Of a DNA stretch of 64,000 bases, positions 43,396 through 51,355 are shown in pieces; the first letter of the stretch is position 1; each line of letters starts with the position of its first letter. Position numbers and translations under genes: made by a program. Location: the NCBI GenBank assembly GCA_905213895.1, contig CAJMKE010000012.1:1-64000 (forward strand). Direction: 5' to 3'. Source of the DNA: an uncultured Alistipes sp. Lineage in GTDB: Bacteria > Bacteroidota > Bacteroidia > Bacteroidales > Rikenellaceae. Below the pieces are notes generated by a model. That model searched no databases and was not told the origin of the DNA. It was given only the letters and a program-made list of their open reading frames with translations.

Positions 43396-45279
43396 ATGGC
43401 GGATTTGTTGAACAACAGCAATTACAGCGACGACGACATCATAACCCTCTCGCCGAGAGAGCATATCCGGCTGCGCCCGGGTATGTATATCGGAAAACTC
43501 GGCGACGGTTCGCAGCCGGACGACGGAATATACGTGCTTATCAAGGAGACGGTCGATAACTCGGTGGACGAGTTCATCATGGGCGCGGGCAAACAGATTG
43601 AAATCACGATAGAGGACAATGTGGTTTCGGTGCGCGACTACGGGCGCGGCATTCCGCTCAAATCGCTTGCTGCGGCGGTGTCGGAGATGAACACGGGCGG
43701 CAAGTACGGCAAGAACGGCAGTTCGGCGTTCACGAAGACGGTCGGTCTGAACGGTGTCGGCGTGAAGGCGGTGAACATGCTGTCGAGCGAGTTCACGGCG
43801 CGTTCGGTGCGCGACGGCGAAGCCCGCACGGTAACTTTCGCCAAGGGTATCGAGCAGAGCGACAAGTGGGAGAGCGGCGTCAGGGAGAAGAACGGTACGT
43901 TCATCTCGTTCCGCGTCGATACGGAGGTGTTCGGCGAGTATGCCTACAACATGGAGTACGTCGAACAACTCGTCAAGAACTATACCTACCTCAATCTCGG
44001 TCTCACGTTCGTGCTGAACGGACAGACCTACGTGTCGAAAAACGGACTGCTCGATTTGGTGAACGACAATATGGCGGAGGAGCCGCTCTACCAGCCGATA
44101 CACCTCTCGGGCAAGGACATTGAGGTCGTGATAACGCACGGCACGGGCTACGGCGAGGGCTACTTCTCGTTCGTGAACGGTCAGTACACGTCGCAGGGCG
44201 GCACCCACCAGTCGGCGTTCCGCGAGGCTATTGCGAAGACCGTGAAGGAGTTCTACCACAAGGACTACGACCCGTCGGACGTGCGGACGTCGATTATCGC
44301 CGCGATTTCGGTGCGCGTCGCCGAGCCGGTGTTCGAGTCGCAGACCAAAATCAAACTCGGTTCGAAAGAGGTCGAACCGGGCGTGTCGATGCGTCAGTTC
44401 GTCGGCGATTTCCTCGCGACCGAACTCGACAACTACCTGCACAAGCACCCCGACACGGCACAGACGCTGCAACGCAAGATTGTCGATAACGAGAAGGAGC
44501 GCAAGGCTATCTCGGGTGTGCAGAAAAAGGCTCGCGAGGCGGCGAAGAAGGTGTCGCTGAACAACAAGAAACTGCGCGACTGCAAGATACATTTCACCGA
44601 CAAGAGCGACCTCGCCGAGCGTTCGATGATATTCATCACCGAGGGTAATTCGGCGTCGGGTTCGATTACGAAGAGCCGCGACCCGCAGACGCAGGCGGTG
44701 TTCTCGCTGCGCGGAAAGCCGCTCAACAGTTTCGGTATGAAGAAGACCATCGTCTATCAGAACGAGGAGTTCAACCTTTTGCAGGCGGCTCTGAATATCG
44801 AGGAGGATATGGAGAACCTGCGCTACAACAAGGTGATTATCGCGACCGATGCCGATGTGGACGGTATGCACATCCGCCTGCTGCTGATGACGTTCTTCCT
44901 GCAATTCTTCCCCGACGTGATACGGCAGGGACACCTCTATATCCTGCAAACGCCGCTGTTCCGCGTGCGCAACAAGAAGGAGACCCACTATTGCTATTCG
45001 GAGGACGAGCGGGTGAAGGCGATTGCGCGGTGCGGTGCGAGTGCCGAAATCACGCGGTTCAAAGGTCTCGGCGAGATTTCGCCCGAGGAGTTCTCGGAGT
45101 TCATCGGCGAGAACATGCGCCTCGACAAGGTGCGGCTGACGAAGGACGACCCGATACTCGACCTGCTGACGTTCTATATGGGCAAGAATACGTTCGACCG
45201 CCAGCGGTTCATTGTGGACAACCTGCGCATCGAGGAGGATTTGGTCGAGGAGGATTTCATAATCGATTCGGCGGTCTGA
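43396..45279 (+). CDS. parE: DNA topoisomerase IV subunit B
   Basis: This 627-residue protein is a type IIA topoisomerase ATPase/TOPRIM subunit. The GHKL ATP site is seen at RPGMYIG (28-34) and ETVDNSVDEF (51-60, with E51 and N55), and the TOPRIM domain at EGNSASGS (416-423) and DADVDGMHI (about 486-494). The C-terminus keeps the RFKGLGE segment. Length and the partner gene that follows at 45317 suit ParE rather than the longer GyrB. The ParC-type gene starts 37 bp after its stop, across an 18-bp tandem duplication. Confidence 0.9.
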   Translation: MADLLNNSNYSDDDIITLSPREHIRLRPGMYIGKLGDGSQPDDGIYVLIKETVDNSVDEFIMGAGKQIEITIEDNVVSVRDYGRGIPLKSLAAAVSEMNTGGKYGKNGSSAFTKTVGLNGVGVKAVNMLSSEFTARSVRDGEARTVTFAKGIEQSDKWESGVREKNGTFISFRVDTEVFGEYAYNMEYVEQLVKNYTYLNLGLTFVLNGQTYVSKNGLLDLVNDNMAEEPLYQPIHLSGKDIEVVITHGTGYGEGYFSFVNGQYTSQGGTHQSAFREAIAKTVKEFYHKDYDPSDVRTSIIAAISVRVAEPVFESQTKIKLGSKEVEPGVSMRQFVGDFLATELDNYLHKHPDTAQTLQRKIVDNEKERKAISGVQKKAREAAKKVSLNNKKLRDCKIHFTDKSDLAERSMIFITEGNSASGSITKSRDPQTQAVFSLRGKPLNSFGMKKTIVYQNEEFNLLQAALNIEEDMENLRYNKVIIATDADVDGMHIRLLLMTFFLQFFPDVIRQGHLYILQTPLFRVRNKKETHYCYSEDERVKAIARCGASAEITRFKGLGEISPEEFSEFIGENMRLDKVRLTKDDPILDLLTFYMGKNTFDRQRFIVDNLRIEEDLVEEDFIIDSAV

Positions 45280-45306
45280 TTAAAAAAGGCGGTCTAATTA
45301 AAAAAG
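45271..45306. repeat. 18-bp tandem duplication over the parE stop codon
   Basis: GCGGTCTGATTAAAAAAG and GCGGTCTAATTAAAAAAG follow one another. The first copy includes the stop codon; the second lies in the gap before parC. Confidence 0.9.
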
Positions 45307-45316
45307 GAAATTTGGT

Positions 45317-48061
45317 ATGTCGGAAGAAAAAGATATAATAATGGATGATGAGCCTATCGCCGATGAAGAACTCGTCGCGAGCGAACCGGGCAAATACGAC
45401 CGTCTGATGGCGGAAACGGGCGTGCGCAAACTCACGGGCATGTACAAGAACTGGTTTCTGGACTATGCCTCATACGTGATTCTCGAACGTGCCGTACCGC
45501 ATGTGGACGACGGTCTGAAACCCGTGCAGCGGCGTATTCTCCATGCGATGAAGGTCGTTGACGACGGTCGCTTCAACAAGGTGGCGAACATCGTCGGACA
45601 GACCATGCAGTATCACCCGCACGGCGACGCCTCCATCAAGGACGCTCTCGTGCAGTTGGGACAGAAGGAGTTGCTCGTGGACTGCCAGGGCAACTGGGGT
45701 AATATACTGACGGGCGACGAGGCTGCGGCGGGTCGTTATATCGAGGCGCGGCTGTCGAAATTCGCGCTGGACGTGGTCTATAACAGGAAGACGACCGAAT
45801 GGATGCTCTCCTACGACGGTCGCAAGGAGGAACCGGTTACGCTGCCCGTGAAATTCCCGCTGCTGCTCTCGCAGGGTGCCGACGGAATCGCCGTGGGACT
45901 GGCGTCGAAGATTCTGCCGCACAACTTCGTGGAACTTATCAATGCCTCCATCTCGTGTCTGCGCGGCGAGAGTTTCACGCTCTATCCCGATTTCCCGACG
46001 GGCGGAATGATAGACGTGAGCCGCTACAACGACGGTCTGCGCGGCGGTGCGGTGAAGGTGCGGGCGAAGATTTCCAAAATCGACAAACGGACGCTCGCGA
46101 TTACCGAAATTCCGTTCTCGACGACCACCGAGTCGCTGAAAGAGTCGATAATCAAGGCTAACGAGCGTGGTAAAATCAAGATAAAGAGGGTGGACGACAA
46201 CACCGCCCAGCGAGCCGAAATCATAATTCAGGTGGCGAACGACGAGTCGAGCGACCGCACGATAGACGCTCTCTATGCGTTCACCAACTGCGAAGTGTCG
46301 ATTTCGCCGAACGCCTGCGTCATCAAGGACGACAAACCGGTGTTCATGGGCGTCAGCGAGATTCTGCGCCACTCGGCGGAGCGCACCAAATCGCTGCTCG
46401 GACGGGAACTGGAAATACGTCTCGCCGAACTGGACGACGCTTGGCATGCCGCATCGCTCGAACGCATCTTCATCGAGAACAAACTCTACCAACTCATCGA
46501 GGGCTGCAAGACCCGCGAGGAGGCGTACAAGGCTGTGGACGAGGGCTTGAATCCGTTCAAGAAACTGCTCCGCCGCGAGGTTACGATGGAGGACGTGCAG
46601 CGGCTGACGGAGTTGAAGTTCATCCGCATCTCGCGCTTCGACAGCGACAAGGCGGACAACGAAATCAGGCAAATCGAGGCTGACATCAAGCAGACGAAAT
46701 ATGATTTGGCGCATCTGGTGGACTATGCGGTCGCCTACTACGAGCGTATCCGCGAGAAGTACGGCAAGGGACACGAACGCCGCACGGAGATTCGCGAGTT
46801 CGACAATATCGAGGCTACGAAAGTCGCCGTGACGAACGCCAAACTCTATGTAGACCGCGAGGAGGGATTCTTCGGCATCGGCAAGAGCATGAAGGACGCC
46901 GAGTTCGTGTGCGACTGCTCGGACATCGACGACGTAATCATAATTCTGAAAGACGGTCGCTACGTGATAAAGAAGGTTGCCGAAAAGAGTTTCTTCGACA
47001 AGGGTATTTATTATATAGGTGTGTTCAAGCGCAACGACGAGCGCACGATATACAACGTTCTCTACCGCGACGGCAAGAACGGACCGATAATGATGAAACG
47101 CTGCGCGATAAAGGGTATCACCCGCGACAAGGAGTACGACCTGACGAAGGGTACGCCGAAGAGCGACATCCTCTATCTGTCGGTCAATCCGAACGGCGAG
47201 GCGGAGGTGCTGAAAGTCTATTTCAAGCCGCGTCCGCGACTGAAAAAGGTGATAGTGGACCTCGACTTCTCGACGCTCGCCATCAAGGGTCGCCAGAGCC
47301 AGGGTAATCTGTTCTCGCGCTACGGAATCCATAAGATAGTCCTGAAAGAGAAGGGTACGTCGACGCTCGGCAGCCAGAACATCTGGTTCGACGAGGATGT
47401 GCGCCGGCTCAACAGCGACGGTCGCGGACGTCTGATAGGCGAGTTCAAGGGCGACGACAAAATCGTTGTCTGGACATCGAAGCACCAATACTATATCACG
47501 GGCTTCGACCTCGGACAGCATTTTCCGGACGAAACCGTCGCCGTCGAACGCTACGTGGCTGACAAGGTCTACGCGCTCTGCTACTTCGACCGCGAGCAGG
47601 GCTACTTCTATATGAAACGTTTCACGCTCGAACGCAGCGACAAGATGCAGAGTTACCTCGACGAGGACGGCAACGACGAGTTCGTGTGCATTACGGGCGC
47701 GGGCGGAGCGACGCTGCGCATAACCTACAAGGGCGCGCAGGCTTCGCGACCTGCCGACGAGGTGGACGTCGATTCGTTCATCGGCGTCAAGAGCCGCAAG
47801 GCGAAGGGCAAACGCCTTTCGACCTACGACATCGACACTCTGACGTTTATCGAACCCGAACTGCCTCCGCAGCCCGAACCGTCGGAGGATGCCGAGGATG
47901 CGGCGGAGGACGACGGTCGGCAGGAGAGCGTCGATTTGACGGACATGATTGACGACGAGGGCATAGTGCCGGTGAGCAACGGCGGCACGCCGATAGAGAT
48001 AATACGTCCCGACGCCGACGATTTGATAAATCCCGAACAACTCGACCTGTTCGGCAAATAG
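45317..48061 (+). CDS. parC: DNA topoisomerase IV subunit A
   Basis: The 914-residue protein is the DNA-cutting subunit. The active-site tyrosine is Y141 in GRYIEARLSKFA. The breakage-reunion domain opens with YVILERAVPHVDDGLKPVQRRILHAM and has the QMYHPHGD-like YHPHGDASI segment. The C-terminal part (from about residue 480) would be a beta-pinwheel DNA-wrapping domain, without a clear GyrA-box. The last 60 residues form an acidic Pro/Glu/Asp tail. It pairs with parE just upstream. In Bacteroidetes this pair is often annotated simply as gyrase/topoisomerase IV; ParC is favoured by context. Confidence 0.9.
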   Translation: MSEEKDIIMDDEPIADEELVASEPGKYDRLMAETGVRKLTGMYKNWFLDYASYVILERAVPHVDDGLKPVQRRILHAMKVVDDGRFNKVANIVGQTMQYHPHGDASIKDALVQLGQKELLVDCQGNWGNILTGDEAAAGRYIEARLSKFALDVVYNRKTTEWMLSYDGRKEEPVTLPVKFPLLLSQGADGIAVGLASKILPHNFVELINASISCLRGESFTLYPDFPTGGMIDVSRYNDGLRGGAVKVRAKISKIDKRTLAITEIPFSTTTESLKESIIKANERGKIKIKRVDDNTAQRAEIIIQVANDESSDRTIDALYAFTNCEVSISPNACVIKDDKPVFMGVSEILRHSAERTKSLLGRELEIRLAELDDAWHAASLERIFIENKLYQLIEGCKTREEAYKAVDEGLNPFKKLLRREVTMEDVQRLTELKFIRISRFDSDKADNEIRQIEADIKQTKYDLAHLVDYAVAYYERIREKYGKGHERRTEIREFDNIEATKVAVTNAKLYVDREEGFFGIGKSMKDAEFVCDCSDIDDVIIILKDGRYVIKKVAEKSFFDKGIYYIGVFKRNDERTIYNVLYRDGKNGPIMMKRCAIKGITRDKEYDLTKGTPKSDILYLSVNPNGEAEVLKVYFKPRPRLKKVIVDLDFSTLAIKGRQSQGNLFSRYGIHKIVLKEKGTSTLGSQNIWFDEDVRRLNSDGRGRLIGEFKGDDKIVVWTSKHQYYITGFDLGQHFPDETVAVERYVADKVYALCYFDREQGYFYMKRFTLERSDKMQSYLDEDGNDEFVCITGAGGATLRITYKGAQASRPADEVDVDSFIGVKSRKAKGKRLSTYDIDTLTFIEPELPPQPEPSEDAEDAAEDDGRQESVDLTDMIDDEGIVPVSNGGTPIEIIRPDADDLINPEQLDLFGK

Positions 48062-48068
48062 CGGAGCG

Positions 48069-48587
48069 ATGCGGCTGTTTCTGATAGGATACATGGGGTG
48101 CGGCAAGAGTTCGATGGGTCGCAAAATCGCCCGCCGGCTCGGCGCGGAGTTCATCGACACCGACGCGCTCGTCGAACTGACGGAGGGCGCGGAGATTGCC
48201 GACATAATCGCCTACGAGGGCGAGGAGTATTTCCGCGAATGCGAACGCAGGGCGTTGGAGCAGGCGGCGGAGCATCCCGATGCCGTGATTTCGACGGGCG
48301 GAGGACTGCCGATGTGGCGCGACAATATGGAAAGGGTGCTGTCGCTCGGACTGTCGGTCTACATCCGCCGTTCGCCCGAACAGATAATGTCGCGGCTGTC
48401 ACCCTACGGTCGCCACAAACGCCCGAAGTTCCGCGGACTGGACGACGAACAACTGCTCGCGTTCATGCGCACCAACATGGCTGAGCGCGAACCCGTCTAC
48501 CTGCGGGCGAACGTTACGCTCGACGGCGATGGGCGCAGCGACGACGAGTTGATAGACGGGATTCTGGAAATGATACGAAAACCATAA
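48069..48587 (+). CDS. aroK: Shikimate kinase
   Basis: The 172-residue enzyme phosphorylates shikimate with ATP in aromatic amino acid synthesis in the cytoplasm. The Walker A P-loop is GYMGCGKSS (7-15, K13). Shikimate-binding Asp and Arg residues are seen in FIDTDALVE and in YFRECERRAL; STGGGLP (about 78-84) is the third binding loop, and the lid includes RPKFRG. Length is normal. It starts 7 bp after parC, which suggests translational coupling. Confidence 0.93.
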   Translation: MRLFLIGYMGCGKSSMGRKIARRLGAEFIDTDALVELTEGAEIADIIAYEGEEYFRECERRALEQAAEHPDAVISTGGGLPMWRDNMERVLSLGLSVYIRRSPEQIMSRLSPYGRHKRPKFRGLDDEQLLAFMRTNMAEREPVYLRANVTLDGDGRSDDELIDGILEMIRKP

Positions 48588-48620
48588 AATGCTTCGTCGT
48601 GTTGAACATCATTCTCTCTC

Positions 48621-48689
48621 CGTCATTCTGAGCGGAGCGAAGAATCTGAAATCGGTTGAAACAGATGTTTCGCTGCGCTCAACATGACG
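48621..48689. repeat. HPERSEG-type palindromic element
   Basis: CGTCATTCTGAGCGGAGCG to CGCTGCGCTCAACATGACG, between aroK and the phosphoesterase gene. Confidence 0.85.
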
Positions 48690-48726
48690 GACACAGATAC
48701 TGAACACCATAAAACATAATACCGAA

Positions 48727-50355
48727 ATGAAAAAAGCACTATTGACACTCTTTGCGGCGGCGGTATGCCTTTCGTCCGCGGCGCAGATGAAAATATCGGG
48801 AACGGTGAAGGATTCCGCCGGAAAACCGGTAGCCGGAGTGGTCGTCAGCGACGGCTTCTCGTGCGCGAATACCGATGCCAAGGGGCGTTACAAATTGGCG
48901 ACGTCGAAAGACGCATTCTATGTATTCTACTCGATACCTGCCGAATACGGCATAGCGACGAAGGACGGACACCCCGATTTCTACAAGAAAATCGAAAAGG
49001 GAGTGAAGAGATACGATTTCACGCTCGCTCCGCTCGAAGGCGGCGTGGAGAAGGAGTTCAAACTCGTGATGGTCGCCGACCCGCAGGCGCAGTGCGACTT
49101 CCACGTGAAGCGTTTCGAGCGCGAAACCGTACCCGATATCCGTGCCTATGTCGATGCGCAGAGCGTTCCGTGCTACGGAGTTACGCTCGGCGACATGGCG
49201 TACAGCGAGGGTAAGGCGAATGCCGTGCCGCTGATGCCGAAGATGCGCCGTGCAATGGGCTACGACCGCTCGCACCTGCTCTTTTTCCAGACTATGGGCA
49301 ACCACGACAACGCATTCGCTCCGGTTGCGACCGACGAGCGCAGCAGCAACATCAACCTTGCCTACCAGCGTCCGTTCGAGGAGGTCTTCGGACCTGTCAA
49401 TTACTCGTGGAACCGCGGCGACGTGCATATCGTGTCGATGAAGGATATCGAGTATCTGCTTGCCGAAAAGAGCAGCAAATACCGTCCGGCGTTCAGCCGA
49501 GAGCAGTACGAATGGCTGTGTCAAGACTTGTCACAAGTGCCGGACGACAAGATGGTGATTCTGTGCGTGCATATCGGACTGTACGACCGCACGAACCCTT
49601 ATCTCGCCGAGACCCGCCAACTGCTCAAACGGTTCAAGGAGGCTCATATCATGGTGGGACACACCCACTTCATGAATCACAATGTCAATAAACTCGGTAT
49701 CTACGAGCATGTCCATGCGGCTGCGAGCGGCGCATTCTGGTGGTCGTGCATCAACGGCGACGGCGTGCCTAACGGCTATACCGTCTACGATGTCGATGGA
49801 GCGCATATCAAGAACTGGAAGTACAAATGCGTGGGTCGCGACGAGAACTACCAGATTCGCATGTATCGCGGCGACGGCGAGTTCGGCGGCGAGTACGAGA
49901 AGGTGCGGTTCCCTTACTCGCACGACACCGTGCTGGCGAACGTCTTCATGGCTGACAAGGACTGGAAGGTCGAACTCTACGAGGACGGCGTGCTGACGGG
50001 CGAGATGGAGCGCATGAAGCCGAAGAAGACCGAGTATCCCGAGGTCGGTTCGAGCCAGGACTGGTGGGCGATAGGCTATCACTTGGGCGTGATAGGTCGC
50101 AGTTACGGCAAGGTGAAGACCGGCAGGAGCAAGATGAACGGCGGCGGTCGCAACGGCTATCTGACGTCGTGCAACCACATGTACCGCATGAAGTTGAAGA
50201 ATCCCGACGCCAAGGAAATCCGCGTGGTGGCGACCGATACCAACGGCAATGTCTACGAGCAGACGAAATTCACCGAGAATTACGACTACTCCGAGAACGA
50301 ACTGATGAACAAACTCTACACCACACGGCGTTCGGTACTCGACAAGGAGTATTAG
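48727..50355 (+). CDS. Calcineurin-like phosphoesterase, secreted
   Basis: The 542-residue protein has a short signal peptide (ending SSAAQ), a CarboxypepD_reg-like/metallophosphoesterase N-domain (about 22-100, ISGTVKDSAGKPVAGVVV), a catalytic domain with TLGDMAYSEG, MGNHDNAFAP, LCVHIGLY and MVGHTHFMNH, and a C-terminal phosphoesterase-associated domain from about residue 340. The first metal motif reads D118-P-Q120, where D-x-H is usual; the protein at 15890 keeps D-I-H. It should be a periplasmic or surface phosphatase or phosphodiesterase of unknown substrate. It stands alone after an HPERSEG-type repeat. Confidence 0.88.
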   Translation: MKKALLTLFAAAVCLSSAAQMKISGTVKDSAGKPVAGVVVSDGFSCANTDAKGRYKLATSKDAFYVFYSIPAEYGIATKDGHPDFYKKIEKGVKRYDFTLAPLEGGVEKEFKLVMVADPQAQCDFHVKRFERETVPDIRAYVDAQSVPCYGVTLGDMAYSEGKANAVPLMPKMRRAMGYDRSHLLFFQTMGNHDNAFAPVATDERSSNINLAYQRPFEEVFGPVNYSWNRGDVHIVSMKDIEYLLAEKSSKYRPAFSREQYEWLCQDLSQVPDDKMVILCVHIGLYDRTNPYLAETRQLLKRFKEAHIMVGHTHFMNHNVNKLGIYEHVHAAASGAFWWSCINGDGVPNGYTVYDVDGAHIKNWKYKCVGRDENYQIRMYRGDGEFGGEYEKVRFPYSHDTVLANVFMADKDWKVELYEDGVLTGEMERMKPKKTEYPEVGSSQDWWAIGYHLGVIGRSYGKVKTGRSKMNGGGRNGYLTSCNHMYRMKLKNPDAKEIRVVATDTNGNVYEQTKFTENYDYSENELMNKLYTTRRSVLDKEY

Positions 50356-50365
50356 GCGGAGGCTT

Positions 50366-50420
50366 CCTTAACGACTTTAAGGACATTAAGGACTTTAAGG
50401 ACCTTAAAGACCCTAACGAT
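50366..50420. repeat. TTAAGG-type 9-bp array (about six units)
   Basis: Runs TCCTTAACG, ACTTTAAGG, ACATTAAGG, ACTTTAAGG, ACCTTAAAG, ACCCTAACG and ends 9 bp before the murI start. Confidence 0.92.
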
Positions 50421-50429
50421 AAAAAAGCG

Positions 50430-51209
50430 ATGAACAACAATCCTATCGGTGTTTTCGACTCGGGAATGGGCGGACTGAGCGTCTGGCGGGTGCTGCGCAA
50501 GGCACTCGCCGACGAATCGCTCGTGTTTCTGGGCGACGGCAAGAACTGCCCCTACGGCTCGCGTCCGCGGGAGGAGGTGCGGCGGCTGACGTTCGAGGCG
50601 GTCGAAAGGCTGCTCGCCGAGGGGTGCAAAATGGTGGTCGTCGCATGCAATACGGCTACGGCGATGGCTATCGCCGAGTTGAGGGAGCATTATCCGCAGA
50701 TTCCGTTCGTCGGGCTTGAACCAGCCGTGAAGCCCGCCGCGTTGAGGACGAAATCGGGCGTCATCGGGGTGCTGGCGACGGAAAGGTCGTTCGACGGAGA
50801 GTTGTTCCTGCGCACGTCGGCGCGGTTTGCCGACAAGGTCAGGATTCTGAAAGCGGTCGGCGAGGGCTTCGTCGAAATCGTCGAACGTAATCTCGAAGAG
50901 ACCCCCGAAGCGGAGGCTGCGGTGCGCCGCGCCGTCGAGCCGCTGATAGAGGCTGGGGCGGACGAGATAGTTCTCGGATGCACACACTATCCGTTTCTGC
51001 GCGGGGTTATCGGGCGTGTCGTGGGCGACCGCCCGGTCGAAATCATCGACTCGGCGGATGCCGTCGAACGGAGGGTCGAGGAGTTGCTCGACCGCTACGG
51101 ATTGAGAGCCGAGCGGGGGCATAAGCCCGAATACCGTTTTCTGACATGCGCCGACGAAGCGTATGCCGAGCGTCTGCGGCAGAAAGCGTTCGGGGACGAA
51201 CCGCGCTAA
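50430..51209 (+). CDS. murI: Glutamate racemase
   Basis: MurI makes D-glutamate for peptidoglycan without a cofactor. The 259-residue protein has the N-terminal GVFDSGMGGLS (D10, S11), the two catalytic cysteines C73 (VVACNTATA) and C184 (LGCTHYPF), and the PYGSRP segment (41-46) that binds glutamate. ATG 50430 gives the standard N-terminus; the longer open frame starting at 50064 overlaps the preceding gene. A repeat array occupies the whole upstream gap, so its promoter is unclear. It is followed by a hairpin terminator. Confidence 0.94.
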   Translation: MNNNPIGVFDSGMGGLSVWRVLRKALADESLVFLGDGKNCPYGSRPREEVRRLTFEAVERLLAEGCKMVVVACNTATAMAIAELREHYPQIPFVGLEPAVKPAALRTKSGVIGVLATERSFDGELFLRTSARFADKVRILKAVGEGFVEIVERNLEETPEAEAAVRRAVEPLIEAGADEIVLGCTHYPFLRGVIGRVVGDRPVEIIDSADAVERRVEELLDRYGLRAERGHKPEYRFLTCADEAYAERLRQKAFGDEPR

Positions 51210-51264
51210 ATCTTTTGGAAAAGCGGACGTCAAATTTGAAATAGTCGTTATTTTTTTCTAATTT

Positions 51265-51306
51265 CGCAACGGGTATGCGCATGTTTCGCCCGTTGCGGAA
51301 TTTTTG
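51265..51306 (+). terminator. Terminator after murI
   Basis: Stem CGCAACGGG / CCCGTTGCG and then GAATTTTTG. It lies about 55 bp after the murI stop and 50 bp before ftsK. Confidence 0.75.
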
Positions 51307-51355
51307 TTTGCGGCGGTCGGCGAAAAGGTTGTGCAGGAGATAATTTCAGAGGAAT

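Noticed and set aside
45470..48205. 911-residue open frame on the minus strand
   Set aside because: Antisense to parC and aroK. No motif; same shadow effect.
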